A stretch of 37,014 nt of DNA from Peptostreptococcus faecalis (GTDB lineage Bacteria; Bacillota; Clostridia; Peptostreptococcales; Peptostreptococcaceae), in assembly GCF_900240845.1 (NCBI RefSeq), contig NZ_OERU01000002.1, positions 1 to 37,014 of the forward strand. The letters run 5' to 3'. A model generated the notes under the pieces. The model saw only the letters and a list, made by a program, of their open reading frames with translations. It was not told the DNA's origin and did not search any database. Numbering within the stretch: the stretch's first letter is position 1; each line of letters opens with the position of its first letter. The position numbers were made by a program, and so were the translations under genes. Shown here piece after piece: positions 23,805 to 32,415 of the stretch.

Positions 23805-24440
23805 TTATTCTGCTCTTTTTGTCAATTTTTTTTCTAATTTTCCTAATACTAGGTCAAAGAATACTGCCATAAAAGCTGTTGGTATAGTTCCTGCCCATAT
23901 TATATAGCTACCATCACTGACATTTATACCTCTTGAAATTATATCTCCCAGTCCTCCTGCTCCTATAAAAGTACCTATTGTAGTAATACCCACTGCAAGT
24001 ACAAGTGCATTTCTAATTCCACCCATTATTACGGATAGTGCTAGAGGTACTTTTACTTTAAGAAGAACCTGCATTTTTGTCATTCCCATTCCCTTTGCAA
24101 CGTCTAGAATATTTTTATCAACACTTTCAAGTCCAGTACATGTATTTTTTAATATAGGTAACAATGAGTATAAAAATACAGTTGCAACTACTGTGTCTGC
24201 CCCTAACCCTAAGGCTACCATCAAAATAGACAACATCGCAAGCGATGGTATTGTCTGAATTACATTGGCTATCCCTAGTGTAACCGAAGATAATCTTCTG
24301 CTTCTAGATATATACATTCCTAATGGTATTGCGATTATGCTGGCAAAAATTACTCCGTATACTGACATTAGAAAATGTTTAAAAAATTGTATCCATACGT
24401 AACTTCCATTTACCATATAGTAATTTAATAATTCTTTCAT
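23805..24440 (-). CDS. opuCD: Osmoprotectant ABC transporter permease (OpuCD/OpuBD type)
   Basis: A 211-residue inner-membrane permease with about five or six helices and the binding-protein-dependent transport signature. GMTKMQVLLKVKVPLALSVIMGGIRNA provides the EAA-like coupling loop (about residues 118-144). The segment GIANVIQTIPSLAMLSI is shared with the other permease. It is the last gene of an ATPase-permease-binding protein-permease cassette, the exact opuCABCD order. It would transport glycine betaine, choline or carnitine-like compounds; the substrate cannot be read from sequence. Confidence 0.88.
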   Translation of the reverse strand: MKELLNYYMVNGSYVWIQFFKHFLMSVYGVIFASIIAIPLGMYISRSRRLSSVTLGIANVIQTIPSLAMLSILMVALGLGADTVVATVFLYSLLPILKNTCTGLESVDKNILDVAKGMGMTKMQVLLKVKVPLALSVIMGGIRNALVLAVGITTIGTFIGAGGLGDIISRGINVSDGSYIIWAGTIPTAFMAVFFDLVLGKLEKKLTKRAE

Positions 24441-24454
24441 TCTCCATCACTTCC

Positions 24455-25444
24455 TTAGTTTTTATCTTTATTAAGATCTTTATATAGAGGTCTTTCAGAT
24501 AGTGGCGTTGGCTTTTTACTTTCAAAGTAGTTATTCTTTTCCAAGAATTTTTTTGCCACTATATTTGGCTCTATTTTATCTCCATCAGACATTTGATTTA
24601 ATTCCTGCATAGTTTTACTATCAATAACACCTTCAAGTTTTAGAAGAATTTCTTCTATTTCAGGATATTTTTTTAAGAGTTCATTCGTAGCTGCAGGGCT
24701 TCCGTTATATGGTGGAAATAATTGTTTATCATCTTCTAATAAAACTAAGTCATAGGCATTTATTCTTCCGTCAGTAGAGTATCCTAATACTACATCCATC
24801 TCTCCTCTATTTACAGCGTTGTATACTAATCCTATTTCCATTGGATACACAGATTTAAAATCGAATCCATACTTTTGCTTAAAAGCTTCGTATCCATCGC
24901 CCTCTCTCTTCGTCCAACTACTGTCAACGCCTGCCATTATTTGAGGAGCTAGTTTTTGCAAATCACTAACCGTTTTTAAATTATTTTTTTCTGCAAAGTC
25001 TCTTCTAACCATAAAAGCGTATGTATTTTCAAACCCATAAGATGGGAACCAAGTAATATTAAACTTGTCACTGTATCCCTTTACTACTTGTTCTTCTGCT
25101 TTTTTAGCATCTGTAGTAGCTGGAAGTCCAAGTTCACCTGTCAAAGAAGTCCCTGTATACATACAGCCTGATACATTGGCTTCTCCGCCTGTTAGAGTCT
25201 GAAACACAAGCATTGTAGATCCTAAGTTATTTATTATAGATGTATTTGCATCTTTTTTATAATGTTTTATCATCTGAGCTACTATCTCTGATGTTATCTG
25301 TCTTTCTGTAGTGTTTCCACCTGCTATTACTATATCATCTTTTACACTTCCACCAAGACCCGGTAGAGAGCAAGCTGTAAGAGATGTACACGCTATTACA
25401 ACTGCAAGAGAAGTCAGTATTTTTTTTAAAAAATTATTTTTCAT
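24455..25444 (-). CDS. opuCC: Osmoprotectant ABC transporter substrate-binding lipoprotein (OpuCC type)
   Basis: A 329-residue lipoprotein if translation starts at ATG 25444, which has GAGGGG 8 bases upstream. A GTG nine bases earlier would overlap the preceding stop. The signal peptide ends in the lipobox LTAC, so the mature protein is lipid-anchored at its Cys. The body matches quaternary-amine binding proteins of the OpuC/OpuB group, with features such as VIAGGNTTERQ, NLGSTMLVFQTLTGGEANV and MEIGLVYNAVNRGEMDVV. It captures the substrate for the two permeases. Confidence 0.9.
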   Translation of the reverse strand: MKNNFLKKILTSLAVVIACTSLTACSLPGLGGSVKDDIVIAGGNTTERQITSEIVAQMIKHYKKDANTSIINNLGSTMLVFQTLTGGEANVSGCMYTGTSLTGELGLPATTDAKKAEEQVVKGYSDKFNITWFPSYGFENTYAFMVRRDFAEKNNLKTVSDLQKLAPQIMAGVDSSWTKREGDGYEAFKQKYGFDFKSVYPMEIGLVYNAVNRGEMDVVLGYSTDGRINAYDLVLLEDDKQLFPPYNGSPAATNELLKKYPEIEEILLKLEGVIDSKTMQELNQMSDGDKIEPNIVAKKFLEKNNYFESKKPTPLSERPLYKDLNKDKN

Positions 25445-25446
25445 AA

Positions 25447-26154
25447 TTAACACCCCTCTCCCATGTTATCTTTAGCTAAATTATTAAAATTTTCATCACC
25501 ATCTTGATTTGATGATTTTTTGCCGTTAAATGAACTTGTCTTTGGTTTTACAAATTTTTCGATTTTTCCTAGTATAAAGTCTACTAGCAATGCAAGTATT
25601 GTAACTGGTACAGCTCCCATTACTATCATAGGTATATTAAATGTATTTAATCCTATGAATATAAAGTCTCCCAGCCCACCCGCACCTATGTAAGATGCAA
25701 GTGTTGTCCATGAAATTACATACACTGCTGATAGTCTGATCCCAGACATTATAACCGGTGCTGCTAACGGAACTTGTATACTTATTATTCTTTGCCAAAA
25801 TGTCATTCCCATGCCTTTTGCTGCATCTAATGTGTCTTTATCAACACCATCCATTCCCAAATATGTATTTCTCAAAATCGGTAATAGAGAATATATAAAT
25901 ATTGCAAATACTCCTGGTGTTTTACCAATCCCAAAAATTGGTACCATTATAGCAAGTAATGCTAATGATGGTATAGTCTGTAATATCGATGCTATAGAAA
26001 TTACAAAACTTGACATCTTCTTATTTTTTACTAATACCACTCCAATTGGTACTGCGACAACTACTCCTAAAAGTAACGCCAAGAAAGATATCAATAAATG
26101 CTCTCCTATTTTTAATATCAATTGATCATAGTTTTGCATAATAACGTCAATCAT
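25447..26154 (-). CDS. opuCB: Osmoprotectant ABC transporter permease (OpuCB/OpuBB type)
   Basis: A 235-residue permease, paralogous to the one at 23805. Shared landmarks are SILQTIPSLALLAI and the coupling loop GMTFWQRIISIQVPLAAPVI. The C-terminal 30 residues are polar and rich in Asn, Ser and Lys. AGGAGGCGATACGT precedes the ATG, 12 bases after the ATPase gene, and the stop codon is 2 bases before the binding-protein start, so translation is probably coupled. Confidence 0.9.
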   Translation of the reverse strand: MIDVIMQNYDQLILKIGEHLLISFLALLLGVVVAVPIGVVLVKNKKMSSFVISIASILQTIPSLALLAIMVPIFGIGKTPGVFAIFIYSLLPILRNTYLGMDGVDKDTLDAAKGMGMTFWQRIISIQVPLAAPVIMSGIRLSAVYVISWTTLASYIGAGGLGDFIFIGLNTFNIPMIVMGAVPVTILALLVDFILGKIEKFVKPKTSSFNGKKSSNQDGDENFNNLAKDNMGEGC

Positions 26155-26166
26155 ACGTATCGCCTC

Positions 26167-27315
26167 CTATTCTTCCTCATGTTGCTCGTCTTCTGGTATG
26201 TATCCTTTCCAAAAGTTTTCATAAACACAGTCAACAATTACGGCTCTAGTGACAATACCAACTAATACATTATCATCGTTTACAACAGGTAAGTTTCTAT
26301 ACTGAAGCGTATTTATATAGTATGCAGCATCTTTTACTTTTGTGTCTACACTGATTGATTCTGCATGTTTCATAAAGTCTTTTATATGTTCACCTTTAAA
26401 TATACTCTTTCTTGAATCAAATATATCTACTACTCCCAGTAATTTATGTTCATCATCCACAACGAATAATGTATCGACTCTATTTTTATGCATCATAGTC
26501 AAGATATTAGAGGCTTTGTCATTAACGTTAATAGTATATGGATTTCTCATCATTATATTTTCTACTACGTCAATATTAAATTGTGCTTCATTTAATCTAT
26601 CTTCACCAATTAAGTTTTTAACAAAATCATTTGCAGGGTTTAAAAGTATATTCTCTACCGTATCGAATTGTACAACGCTACCCGAGTCCATAATAGCCAC
26701 TTTATCTCCCAGCTTAATAGCTTCGTCTATATCATGTGTTACAAAAACAACTGTTTTTCCTAATTCAACTTGCAGCTTCTTTACCAACTTTTGTAGAGAT
26801 TCTCTAGTAAGTGGGTCTAGTGCTCCAAAAGGCTCATCCATTAGTATAATGTTTTGATCTGCTGCAAGAGCCCTAATTACACCTATTCTCTGTTGCTGCC
26901 CTCCTGAAAGCTCTGATGGATACCTGTCCAAAAAGCTCCTAGGTAAGTCTACTCTATCGATTAATTCTTCTGCTACAGCCCTCATCTTTTCTTCAGACCA
27001 TTTCAACAATTTAGGCACCATGACAATATTTTGATAAATAGTCATGTGAGGCATTAGCCCAATTTGCTGAATAACGTATCCAATATGCCTTCTTAGATCC
27101 ACCTCATTGTACTCTAGTATATCTTTTCCATCAATTAGTATCTTGCCCGTGCTTGGTTCTAGCATTCTGTTTATCATCCTCATGCACGTCGTCTTTCCGC
27201 TTCCTGAGGTACCTATTAGACATATAAATTCTCCAGTTTCAAATTTTAGGTTGATGTCTTCAACAGCTACCTTTCCGTTGGGGTATTTTTTAGAAATGTT
27301 TTCGAATTCTATCAT
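26167..27315 (-). CDS. opuCA: Osmoprotectant ABC transporter ATP-binding protein with CBS pair (OpuCA type)
   Basis: A 382-residue ATPase. Walker A is GTSGSGKTT (about residues 34-42), the signature is LSGGQQQR, Walker B is IILMDEPFGALD, and the switch His lies in VTHD. The C-terminal 130 residues form two CBS domains, ending GIVTRAVIVDCVYE. In OpuA-type systems these sense ionic strength or nucleotides such as c-di-AMP to gate transport. It is the first gene of the opuC cassette and has its own promoter. A GAGGAGG site precedes the ATG. Confidence 0.93.
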   Translation of the reverse strand: MIEFENISKKYPNGKVAVEDINLKFETGEFICLIGTSGSGKTTCMRMINRMLEPSTGKILIDGKDILEYNEVDLRRHIGYVIQQIGLMPHMTIYQNIVMVPKLLKWSEEKMRAVAEELIDRVDLPRSFLDRYPSELSGGQQQRIGVIRALAADQNIILMDEPFGALDPLTRESLQKLVKKLQVELGKTVVFVTHDIDEAIKLGDKVAIMDSGSVVQFDTVENILLNPANDFVKNLIGEDRLNEAQFNIDVVENIMMRNPYTINVNDKASNILTMMHKNRVDTLFVVDDEHKLLGVVDIFDSRKSIFKGEHIKDFMKHAESISVDTKVKDAAYYINTLQYRNLPVVNDDNVLVGIVTRAVIVDCVYENFWKGYIPEDEQHEEE

Positions 27316-27336
27316 TTTGCATCCCTCCTCGCTTTA

Positions 27337-27365
27337 ATTATACTCTAAATAAACTTTTTTTGCAA
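27337..27365 (-). promoter_or_regulatory. opuC operon promoter
   Basis: The minus strand carries TTGCAA (27365-27360), a 17-bp spacer and a perfect TATAAT (27342-27337), about 22 bases upstream of the opuCA start codon. Confidence 0.7.
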
Positions 27366-27435
27366 AATTCTATAATTTTGGAATATTTAAATCATTTTTG
27401 CATAATTTTCCCTATACATCTAATAAAAATACTCT

Positions 27436-27486
27436 ATATATCAAAATAACCACCCTCATGTAAGTAGGATGGTTATTTTGATATAT
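27436..27486 (-). terminator. Intrinsic terminator after the gtrB-like gene
   Basis: Bases 27436-27456 pair with 27466-27486 over 21 positions. The single imperfect pair is a G.U wobble on the minus-strand RNA, which shows the structure is built for that strand. It lies 27 bases past the stop at 27513. Confidence 0.8.
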
Positions 27487-27512
27487 TTAAAACAAATTTC
27501 AAAAATTTTATT

Positions 27513-28460
27513 TTATTTGTATTTATTTAATTCTTCAGATGTTTCTTTTGGTATATATATAGGTCTATTTTTTACTTCTAAATACGACCTAGATAGATAT
27601 TGTCCCAGTATACCTATGCACAATAACTGTATCCCTCCAAGAAAAAACATTGAACAAATAAGTGTCGGAAATCCCTTTACAACTTCTCCAAATATTATAA
27701 ATTTCATAAAATATAGTATCAACATTACAAATGACACTACAAAACATAAAATACCTAGAAAACTTGATAGAACTAGTGGAAATGTCGAAAATGACACAAT
27801 TCCCTCTATCGAATATTTGAACAGTTTGTTAAAACTCCACTTGCTATTTCCCGATTTTCTCTCAATATTTTTATATTTAATCTCGGCATTATTAAATCCT
27901 ACCCAACAGAAAATACCTTTTGTAAATCTATTGTATTCAGATAAATCCAATACTGAATTTACAAATTGTCTGCTCATCATTCTATAATCAGTTGAGTTTT
28001 CTACAATTTGAGTGTCAGATATAGAATTTATAAATTTATAAAACGTTCTAGATAGAAAACTTCTTATCTTTCCTTCACCATCTCTATTTTCTCTAACAGC
28101 TCCTACACTATCGTAATTTTCATTTATTATTTTCTCAGCCATTTCACCCATAATTTCAGGAGGATGTTGTAGGTCTGCATCTATTAATACTACTAATTCT
28201 CCTCTAGATTCTTTCAATCCAGCGTATATTCCAGCTTCTTTTCCGAAGTTTCTTGAGAAAGAAACAAAACGTACAGACTCATCTTTTTCCCTAAGATTTT
28301 TTATTATTTCTAAAGTCTTGTCTTTAGATCCATCATCTATAAATACAAATTCATGTTTTGTAAATTTGTCATTTTCTTCAATTATTTTAGAAACTACAGT
28401 ATAAAATTCCTCAACTACATCCTCTTCATTGTAACATGGTACTACAACAGACAAAAACAA
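27513..28460 (-). CDS. GtrB-type polyprenyl-phosphate glycosyltransferase
   Basis: A 315-residue family 2 glycosyltransferase with two C-terminal membrane helices (about 230-255 and 265-290). The N-terminus FLSVVVPCYNEEDVVEEFY, the DDGSKDKT motif and the IDADLQHPPE DxD-like metal site are typical of DPM1/GtrB enzymes. These load a hexose onto undecaprenyl phosphate on the inner face of the membrane. The start is TTG at 28460 after GGGGG, and the downstream sequence fits the family N-terminus. It is 28 bases after a gtrA-like gene. The sugar and final acceptor are unknown. Confidence 0.88.
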   Translation of the reverse strand: MFLSVVVPCYNEEDVVEEFYTVVSKIIEENDKFTKHEFVFIDDGSKDKTLEIIKNLREKDESVRFVSFSRNFGKEAGIYAGLKESRGELVVLIDADLQHPPEIMGEMAEKIINENYDSVGAVRENRDGEGKIRSFLSRTFYKFINSISDTQIVENSTDYRMMSRQFVNSVLDLSEYNRFTKGIFCWVGFNNAEIKYKNIERKSGNSKWSFNKLFKYSIEGIVSFSTFPLVLSSFLGILCFVVSFVMLILYFMKFIIFGEVVKGFPTLICSMFFLGGIQLLCIGILGQYLSRSYLEVKNRPIYIPKETSEELNKYK

Positions 28461-28488
28461 TGCCTAATCCCCCCTTTAATCTATAATT

Positions 28489-28920
28489 TTAATTATCATA
28501 TTTCTTAAATACAAATAGCTTGCTGAATACATAGTTAAGTATAACTACTACTATTGCTACTATAAATTTTGATATTTTGTCGCTCATTCCTATTTTTTCA
28601 ACCATTAATATCAGTGACAATGTCTCTACTGCTCCAGAAAGAAGTCTTGATCCAAAAAATAAGATAATCTCTCTTATTATTCCAAAAAGGCTAGAGTTTA
28701 CCTTTTCAAATACAAACAATCTATTTGTGACATATGCAAATACAACAGACAAAAACCACGCTATTACATTACCTGTAACGTAGTGTAATCCAAATACGCC
28801 TATACAGACAAAATACACTACAAAATTCACTACTGTGGTCATTCCACCAAAAATTATATAATTTATTATTTCTTTATATTTAGTGTATATTTCAAGTATA
28901 CTCTCATATAATCTTTTCAC
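28489..28920 (-). CDS. GtrA family membrane protein
   Basis: A 143-residue protein with four hydrophobic helices and the GtrA pattern: NYIIFGGMTTVVNFVVY, AYVTNRLFVFE, and the C-terminal NYVFSKLFVFKK. GtrA proteins are the proposed flippases for polyprenyl-phosphate-linked sugars made by GtrB. The start codon is GTG at 28920, four bases after GGAGG. With the gtrB-like gene downstream it forms a two-gene operon. A third, serotype-specific transferase is not nearby. Confidence 0.86.
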   Translation of the reverse strand: MKRLYESILEIYTKYKEIINYIIFGGMTTVVNFVVYFVCIGVFGLHYVTGNVIAWFLSVVFAYVTNRLFVFEKVNSSLFGIIREIILFFGSRLLSGAVETLSLILMVEKIGMSDKISKFIVAIVVVILNYVFSKLFVFKKYDN

Positions 28921-29077
28921 AATTCCTCCATTTTACAAACGCAGTTGCGATTGTTTTTTTAGTTTCATTTTTAATATTTCTTTTATATTGTAGCATATGT
29001 TTAATAAAAAAAGCAATTTTATAACAACCATATTTTAATAAAACATTTTTATGTTTTTATTTACTTTTATTTAAAAA

Positions 29078-29121
29078 TAAGCAAATCTATTCATATTTTT
29101 ATTATAAAATAGATTTGCTTA
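29078..29121 (-). terminator. Intrinsic terminator after nrdD
   Basis: TAAGCAAATCTATT (29078-29091) pairs perfectly with AATAGATTTGCTTA (29108-29121) around a 16-base loop, followed by a U-rich stretch on the minus strand. It lies about 40 bases past the nrdD stop. Confidence 0.78.
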
Positions 29122-29160
29122 ATATTTAAAATTTGCTTAGCTGCATTGTTTTTTATTTGA

Positions 29161-31239
29161 TTATCCGTTTACGCTGTAGTTTTTTCTGTGCTTAAATTCT
29201 TGTACTTTTCCTTTATTCCAGTTTTGAACTGGCCTGTAATACCCTGTGATTCTGCTATAAACCTCTGTACTCTCTCCACATTCTGGACATTCATACTTTT
29301 CACCTGAAATATATCCATGGTTTTTACATATTGAGTATGTAGGTGAAATTGTATAGTATGGCAGTTTATAGTTTTCAGATATCTTCTTCACCAATTTTGC
29401 CGTATTGTGCCAATCATATAATCTCTCTCCTAAAAACGCATGAAATACTGTTCCAGAAGTATATAGTGTCTGAAGTTCATCTTGTATATCTAGTGCTGAG
29501 AATACATCATCTGTGTAACCTACTGGTAGATGTGAACTATTTGTGTAATATGGTGTTTCATTTTCTTCAGATGCTGTATGTATACCTGGGAATTTTTCTA
29601 CGTCAAATTTAGCAAGTCTATATGCAGCTGACTCTGCAGGTGTCGCTTCTAAGTTATATAGATCACCATACAATTCTTGATAGTCTGATAGACGTTCTCT
29701 CATGTGATTTAATACGTCTTGTGTGAATTTTTGTGTTTTTTCATTTGTCATATCAGCATTTAACCACTTTGCATTTAATCCTACTTCATTCATTCCAACT
29801 ATCCCTAGAGTAGAAAAATGGCTGTCAAAACCTTCTAGATATCTCTTAGTATATGGATAAAATCCTTCTTTTAACAGCTTTGATACTATCTTCCTCTTTG
29901 TTTCAAGAGATCTAGCAGATATATCCATCAATCTATCCAATCTGTTGTAAAATTCTTCTTCATTAGCTGATAGATACGCAATTCTAGGCATATTTATTGT
30001 TACAACTCCTATTGAGCCTGTATTTTCACCGCTTCCAAAAAATCCACCCGTCTTTTTTCTAAGTTCTCTAAGATCTAATCTCAATCTACAACACATACTT
30101 CTAACATCGCTAGGTTCCATGTCGCTATTTAAATAGTTAGAGAAATATGGTGTTCCGTATTTTGATGTCATCTCAAATAGTAACTTGTTGTTTTCAGTTT
30201 CTGACCAATCAAAGTCTTTTGTTATTGAATATGTTGGAATAGGATATTGAAAACCTCTTCCCGCAGCATCTCCTTCTATCATTATTTCTATAAATGCCTT
30301 GTTTATCATATCCATTTCTTTCTTGCAATCCATATATCTATATGGCATTTGCTTTCCGCCTACTATTGCGTTTTGATAGGCTAGGTCACTTGGAACATCC
30401 CAATCAAGTGTAATATTTGAAAATGGTGCCTGTGTTCCCCAACGAGAAGGTGTATTCACCCCATATATGAAAGATTCTATACATTTTTTAACTTGTTCAT
30501 ATGTCAAATTATCGTTTTTTACAAATGGAGCAAGGTAAGTATCAAACGAAGAAAATGCTTGAGCCCCTGCCCACTCATTTTGCATTATACCTAAAAAGTT
30601 TACCATTTGATTACATAGTGTAGCTAAGTGTTTTGCTGGTGATGATGTAATCTTACCCGCAACACCGCCAAGCCCCTCTTCAATAAGTTGTCTTAGTGAC
30701 CATCCTGCACAATACGCAGTCAACATTGATAAATCATGTATATGTATATCTGCATTTCTATGAGCATTTGAAATTTCTTCATCGTATATTTCTGAAAGCC
30801 AATAATTTGCTGTAATAGCTCCAGAATTTGACAAAATCAAACCTCCAACAGAATATGTAATAGTTGAGTTTTCCTTTACTCTCCAATCCAAATCTTTTAC
30901 ATAATCATCAACTACTGCCTTGTAGTCTAGAAGTGTAGATTCCATCTCCCTTAGCTTTTTTCTATTAGTTCTATATAAGATATATGCTCTGGCTACGTCA
31001 TGATATCCAGATTCACTTAATACTTTTTCTGCACTGTCCTGTATATCTTCTACACTTATTAAATTATTTTTTATTTTTTCATTAAAATCAGCAGTCACTC
31101 TCAATGCCAAAAGCTCTATCACAGAATCATCATATTTTTTCTGTTTTGCTTCAAATGCCTTTGTTAAAGCCGCCATGATTTTTTTTATATTGAAACCGTC
31201 AATTTTCCCGTCCCTTTTTAATACTTTGTAATTTTGCAT
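29161..31239 (-). CDS. nrdD: Anaerobic (class III) ribonucleoside-triphosphate reductase NrdD
   Basis: A 692-residue glycyl-radical enzyme that makes deoxyribonucleotides without oxygen. Residues 1-95 form an ATP cone (KVLKRDGKIDGFN) for allosteric control. MCCRLRLDL holds the active-site cysteine region. Near the end, CKNHGYISGEKYECPECG is a zinc site. RITGYYRP contains Gly666, the expected radical site installed by NrdG. The length is normal. It lies downstream of nrdG on the same strand, but is separated by 182 bases with tandem NrdR-like boxes, so it has its own promoter region. Confidence 0.95.
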   Translation of the reverse strand: MQNYKVLKRDGKIDGFNIKKIMAALTKAFEAKQKKYDDSVIELLALRVTADFNEKIKNNLISVEDIQDSAEKVLSESGYHDVARAYILYRTNRKKLREMESTLLDYKAVVDDYVKDLDWRVKENSTITYSVGGLILSNSGAITANYWLSEIYDEEISNAHRNADIHIHDLSMLTAYCAGWSLRQLIEEGLGGVAGKITSSPAKHLATLCNQMVNFLGIMQNEWAGAQAFSSFDTYLAPFVKNDNLTYEQVKKCIESFIYGVNTPSRWGTQAPFSNITLDWDVPSDLAYQNAIVGGKQMPYRYMDCKKEMDMINKAFIEIMIEGDAAGRGFQYPIPTYSITKDFDWSETENNKLLFEMTSKYGTPYFSNYLNSDMEPSDVRSMCCRLRLDLRELRKKTGGFFGSGENTGSIGVVTINMPRIAYLSANEEEFYNRLDRLMDISARSLETKRKIVSKLLKEGFYPYTKRYLEGFDSHFSTLGIVGMNEVGLNAKWLNADMTNEKTQKFTQDVLNHMRERLSDYQELYGDLYNLEATPAESAAYRLAKFDVEKFPGIHTASEENETPYYTNSSHLPVGYTDDVFSALDIQDELQTLYTSGTVFHAFLGERLYDWHNTAKLVKKISENYKLPYYTISPTYSICKNHGYISGEKYECPECGESTEVYSRITGYYRPVQNWNKGKVQEFKHRKNYSVNG

Positions 31240-31324
31240 TCAAACTCCTCCTATAACTAGCAATAAAAACCACTTTGTAACTTAAATCTTAATCTAGCAA
31301 TTTTTTATCTCTAACTATAGGATA

Positions 31325-31372
31325 ATACTATATATGGCACTTGTCAATCCAATGCAATACTATATATGGTAT
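31325..31372 (-). promoter_or_regulatory. Tandem NrdR boxes upstream of nrdD
   Basis: Two 16-bp sites, 31325-31340 and 31357-31372, share the 14-base core AATACTATATATGG and are exactly 32 bp apart. They match the known NrdR box pattern (C-W-A-T-A-T-A-T-W-G core, two boxes about three helical turns apart). NrdR is the ATP/dATP-sensing repressor of ribonucleotide reductase genes. The boxes lie about 85-135 bases before the nrdD start. Confidence 0.8.
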
Positions 31373-31421
31373 GTGGCTATTTTGTAAAATATTAATTTTT
31401 GCTTTTTTTCAAAGGTATTTT

Positions 31422-32168
31422 TTATCTAATATACGTATTTGGACAGTATCTTTTTGCAATCGTCAACATATCTTGAAGTTCGTCTTTTGAAAAATTTTCT
31501 AGTTTAATTTCAAGATTTTTTTTGCCTAGATATTCGATCTGATGCACATTCATAATTTCATCTCTGTATAATAAAACATCTCCAGAATCTAAATAATTTT
31601 GCAGATAGTAATTCATATTTCCAGATATCCACTTTGCCATAGATTCAATATCTTCTTTGCTGTGTATTCCCTTTACTAAAGTAGTTCTAAGTTCAAACTC
31701 TATTGAGTTTGATTTTAATATTTCTATGCTTTTTTCTATATCTTCAATTTTATTATAATGTTCAATTCCAATAGCCCTTTCATAATTTTTCTTTGAATTT
31801 TTTATGTCCATTGCTACATAGTCAATTTTTCCATCTTTAATAAGCTTTCTTAATTTATCTGGAAAACTTCCGTTGGTATCTAATTTGATTTTGTATCCAA
31901 TGCTGCGTATTTTATCAATAAAATCTTCAATATCGCTGTGAATTAAAGGTTCTCCACCTGAAATAACTACTGCATCCAATACTTTCTTTCTTTTTTTTAA
32001 AAAATCTATTACGTCATCTTCTTGAAGTTCGTCAGTATTATCTCCTACCACTAATTCTGAATTATGGCAATATGGACACCTGAAGTTGCAGCCTTGGGTA
32101 AAAACAATACACGCAATTTCATTCGGATAATCTAATAACGTCAATTTTTGTAATCCACCTATTTTCAT
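31422..32168 (-). CDS. nrdG: Anaerobic ribonucleoside-triphosphate reductase activating protein NrdG
   Basis: A 248-residue radical SAM enzyme. CNFRCPYC with Cys27, Cys31 and Cys34 is the CxxxCxxC motif that binds the 4Fe-4S cluster, and VISGGEPL is the SAM-binding GGE motif. It cleaves SAM and places the glycyl radical on NrdD. Its length matches the longer NrdG2-like form rather than the roughly 155-residue E. coli NrdG. AGGAGTAGAAT precedes the ATG. It comes before nrdD instead of after it. Confidence 0.9.
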   Translation of the reverse strand: MKIGGLQKLTLLDYPNEIACIVFTQGCNFRCPYCHNSELVVGDNTDELQEDDVIDFLKKRKKVLDAVVISGGEPLIHSDIEDFIDKIRSIGYKIKLDTNGSFPDKLRKLIKDGKIDYVAMDIKNSKKNYERAIGIEHYNKIEDIEKSIEILKSNSIEFELRTTLVKGIHSKEDIESMAKWISGNMNYYLQNYLDSGDVLLYRDEIMNVHQIEYLGKKNLEIKLENFSKDELQDMLTIAKRYCPNTYIR

Positions 32169-32253
32169 ATTCTACTCCTAATTTATAATCAATATTGTTT
32201 GAAAATCTATAATTTATGATATTTGGGGTATAATTATCCACAAATACCTATGT

Positions 32254-32301
32254 ATCTATTGATTCGCATTATACTCTAATTTTTAGGGGTATTCAATAGA
32301 T
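32254..32301. repeat. 9-bp inverted repeat between nrdG and ygiD
   Basis: ATCTATTGA (32254-32262) and TCAATAGAT (32293-32301) are perfect inverted copies 30 bases apart in the divergent intergenic region. They could belong to a regulatory site for either gene. The region 32169-32415 contains no further gene. Confidence 0.35.
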
Positions 32302-32331
32302 CGTATTTTTTCAATTAATAGATATTTGACT

Positions 32332-32390
32332 GCTGTATATATTAAAATATTTATTTTGATATTTTATCAAATAGTTTATTTATATACAGC
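32332..32390 (+). other. Hairpin upstream of the ygiD-like gene
   Basis: GCTGTATATA (32332-32341) pairs with TATATACAGC (32381-32390), and the interior contains a second dyad TTTGAT/ATCAAA. A TTGACT motif ends at 32331. The structure ends 26 bases before the start codon, so it is either in the mRNA leader or a DNA operator. Confidence 0.4.
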
Positions 32391-32415
32391 TCTATAATAA
32401 AAAAGGAGTGATTTT

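Noticed and set aside
26342-26857. 171-residue plus-strand frame inside opuCA
   Set aside because: It lies wholly antisense to well-conserved ATPase and CBS sequence; composition is that of a shadow frame.
27469-27987. 172-residue plus-strand frame opposite gtrB
   Set aside because: It begins inside a terminator stem and is antisense to a clear glycosyltransferase.
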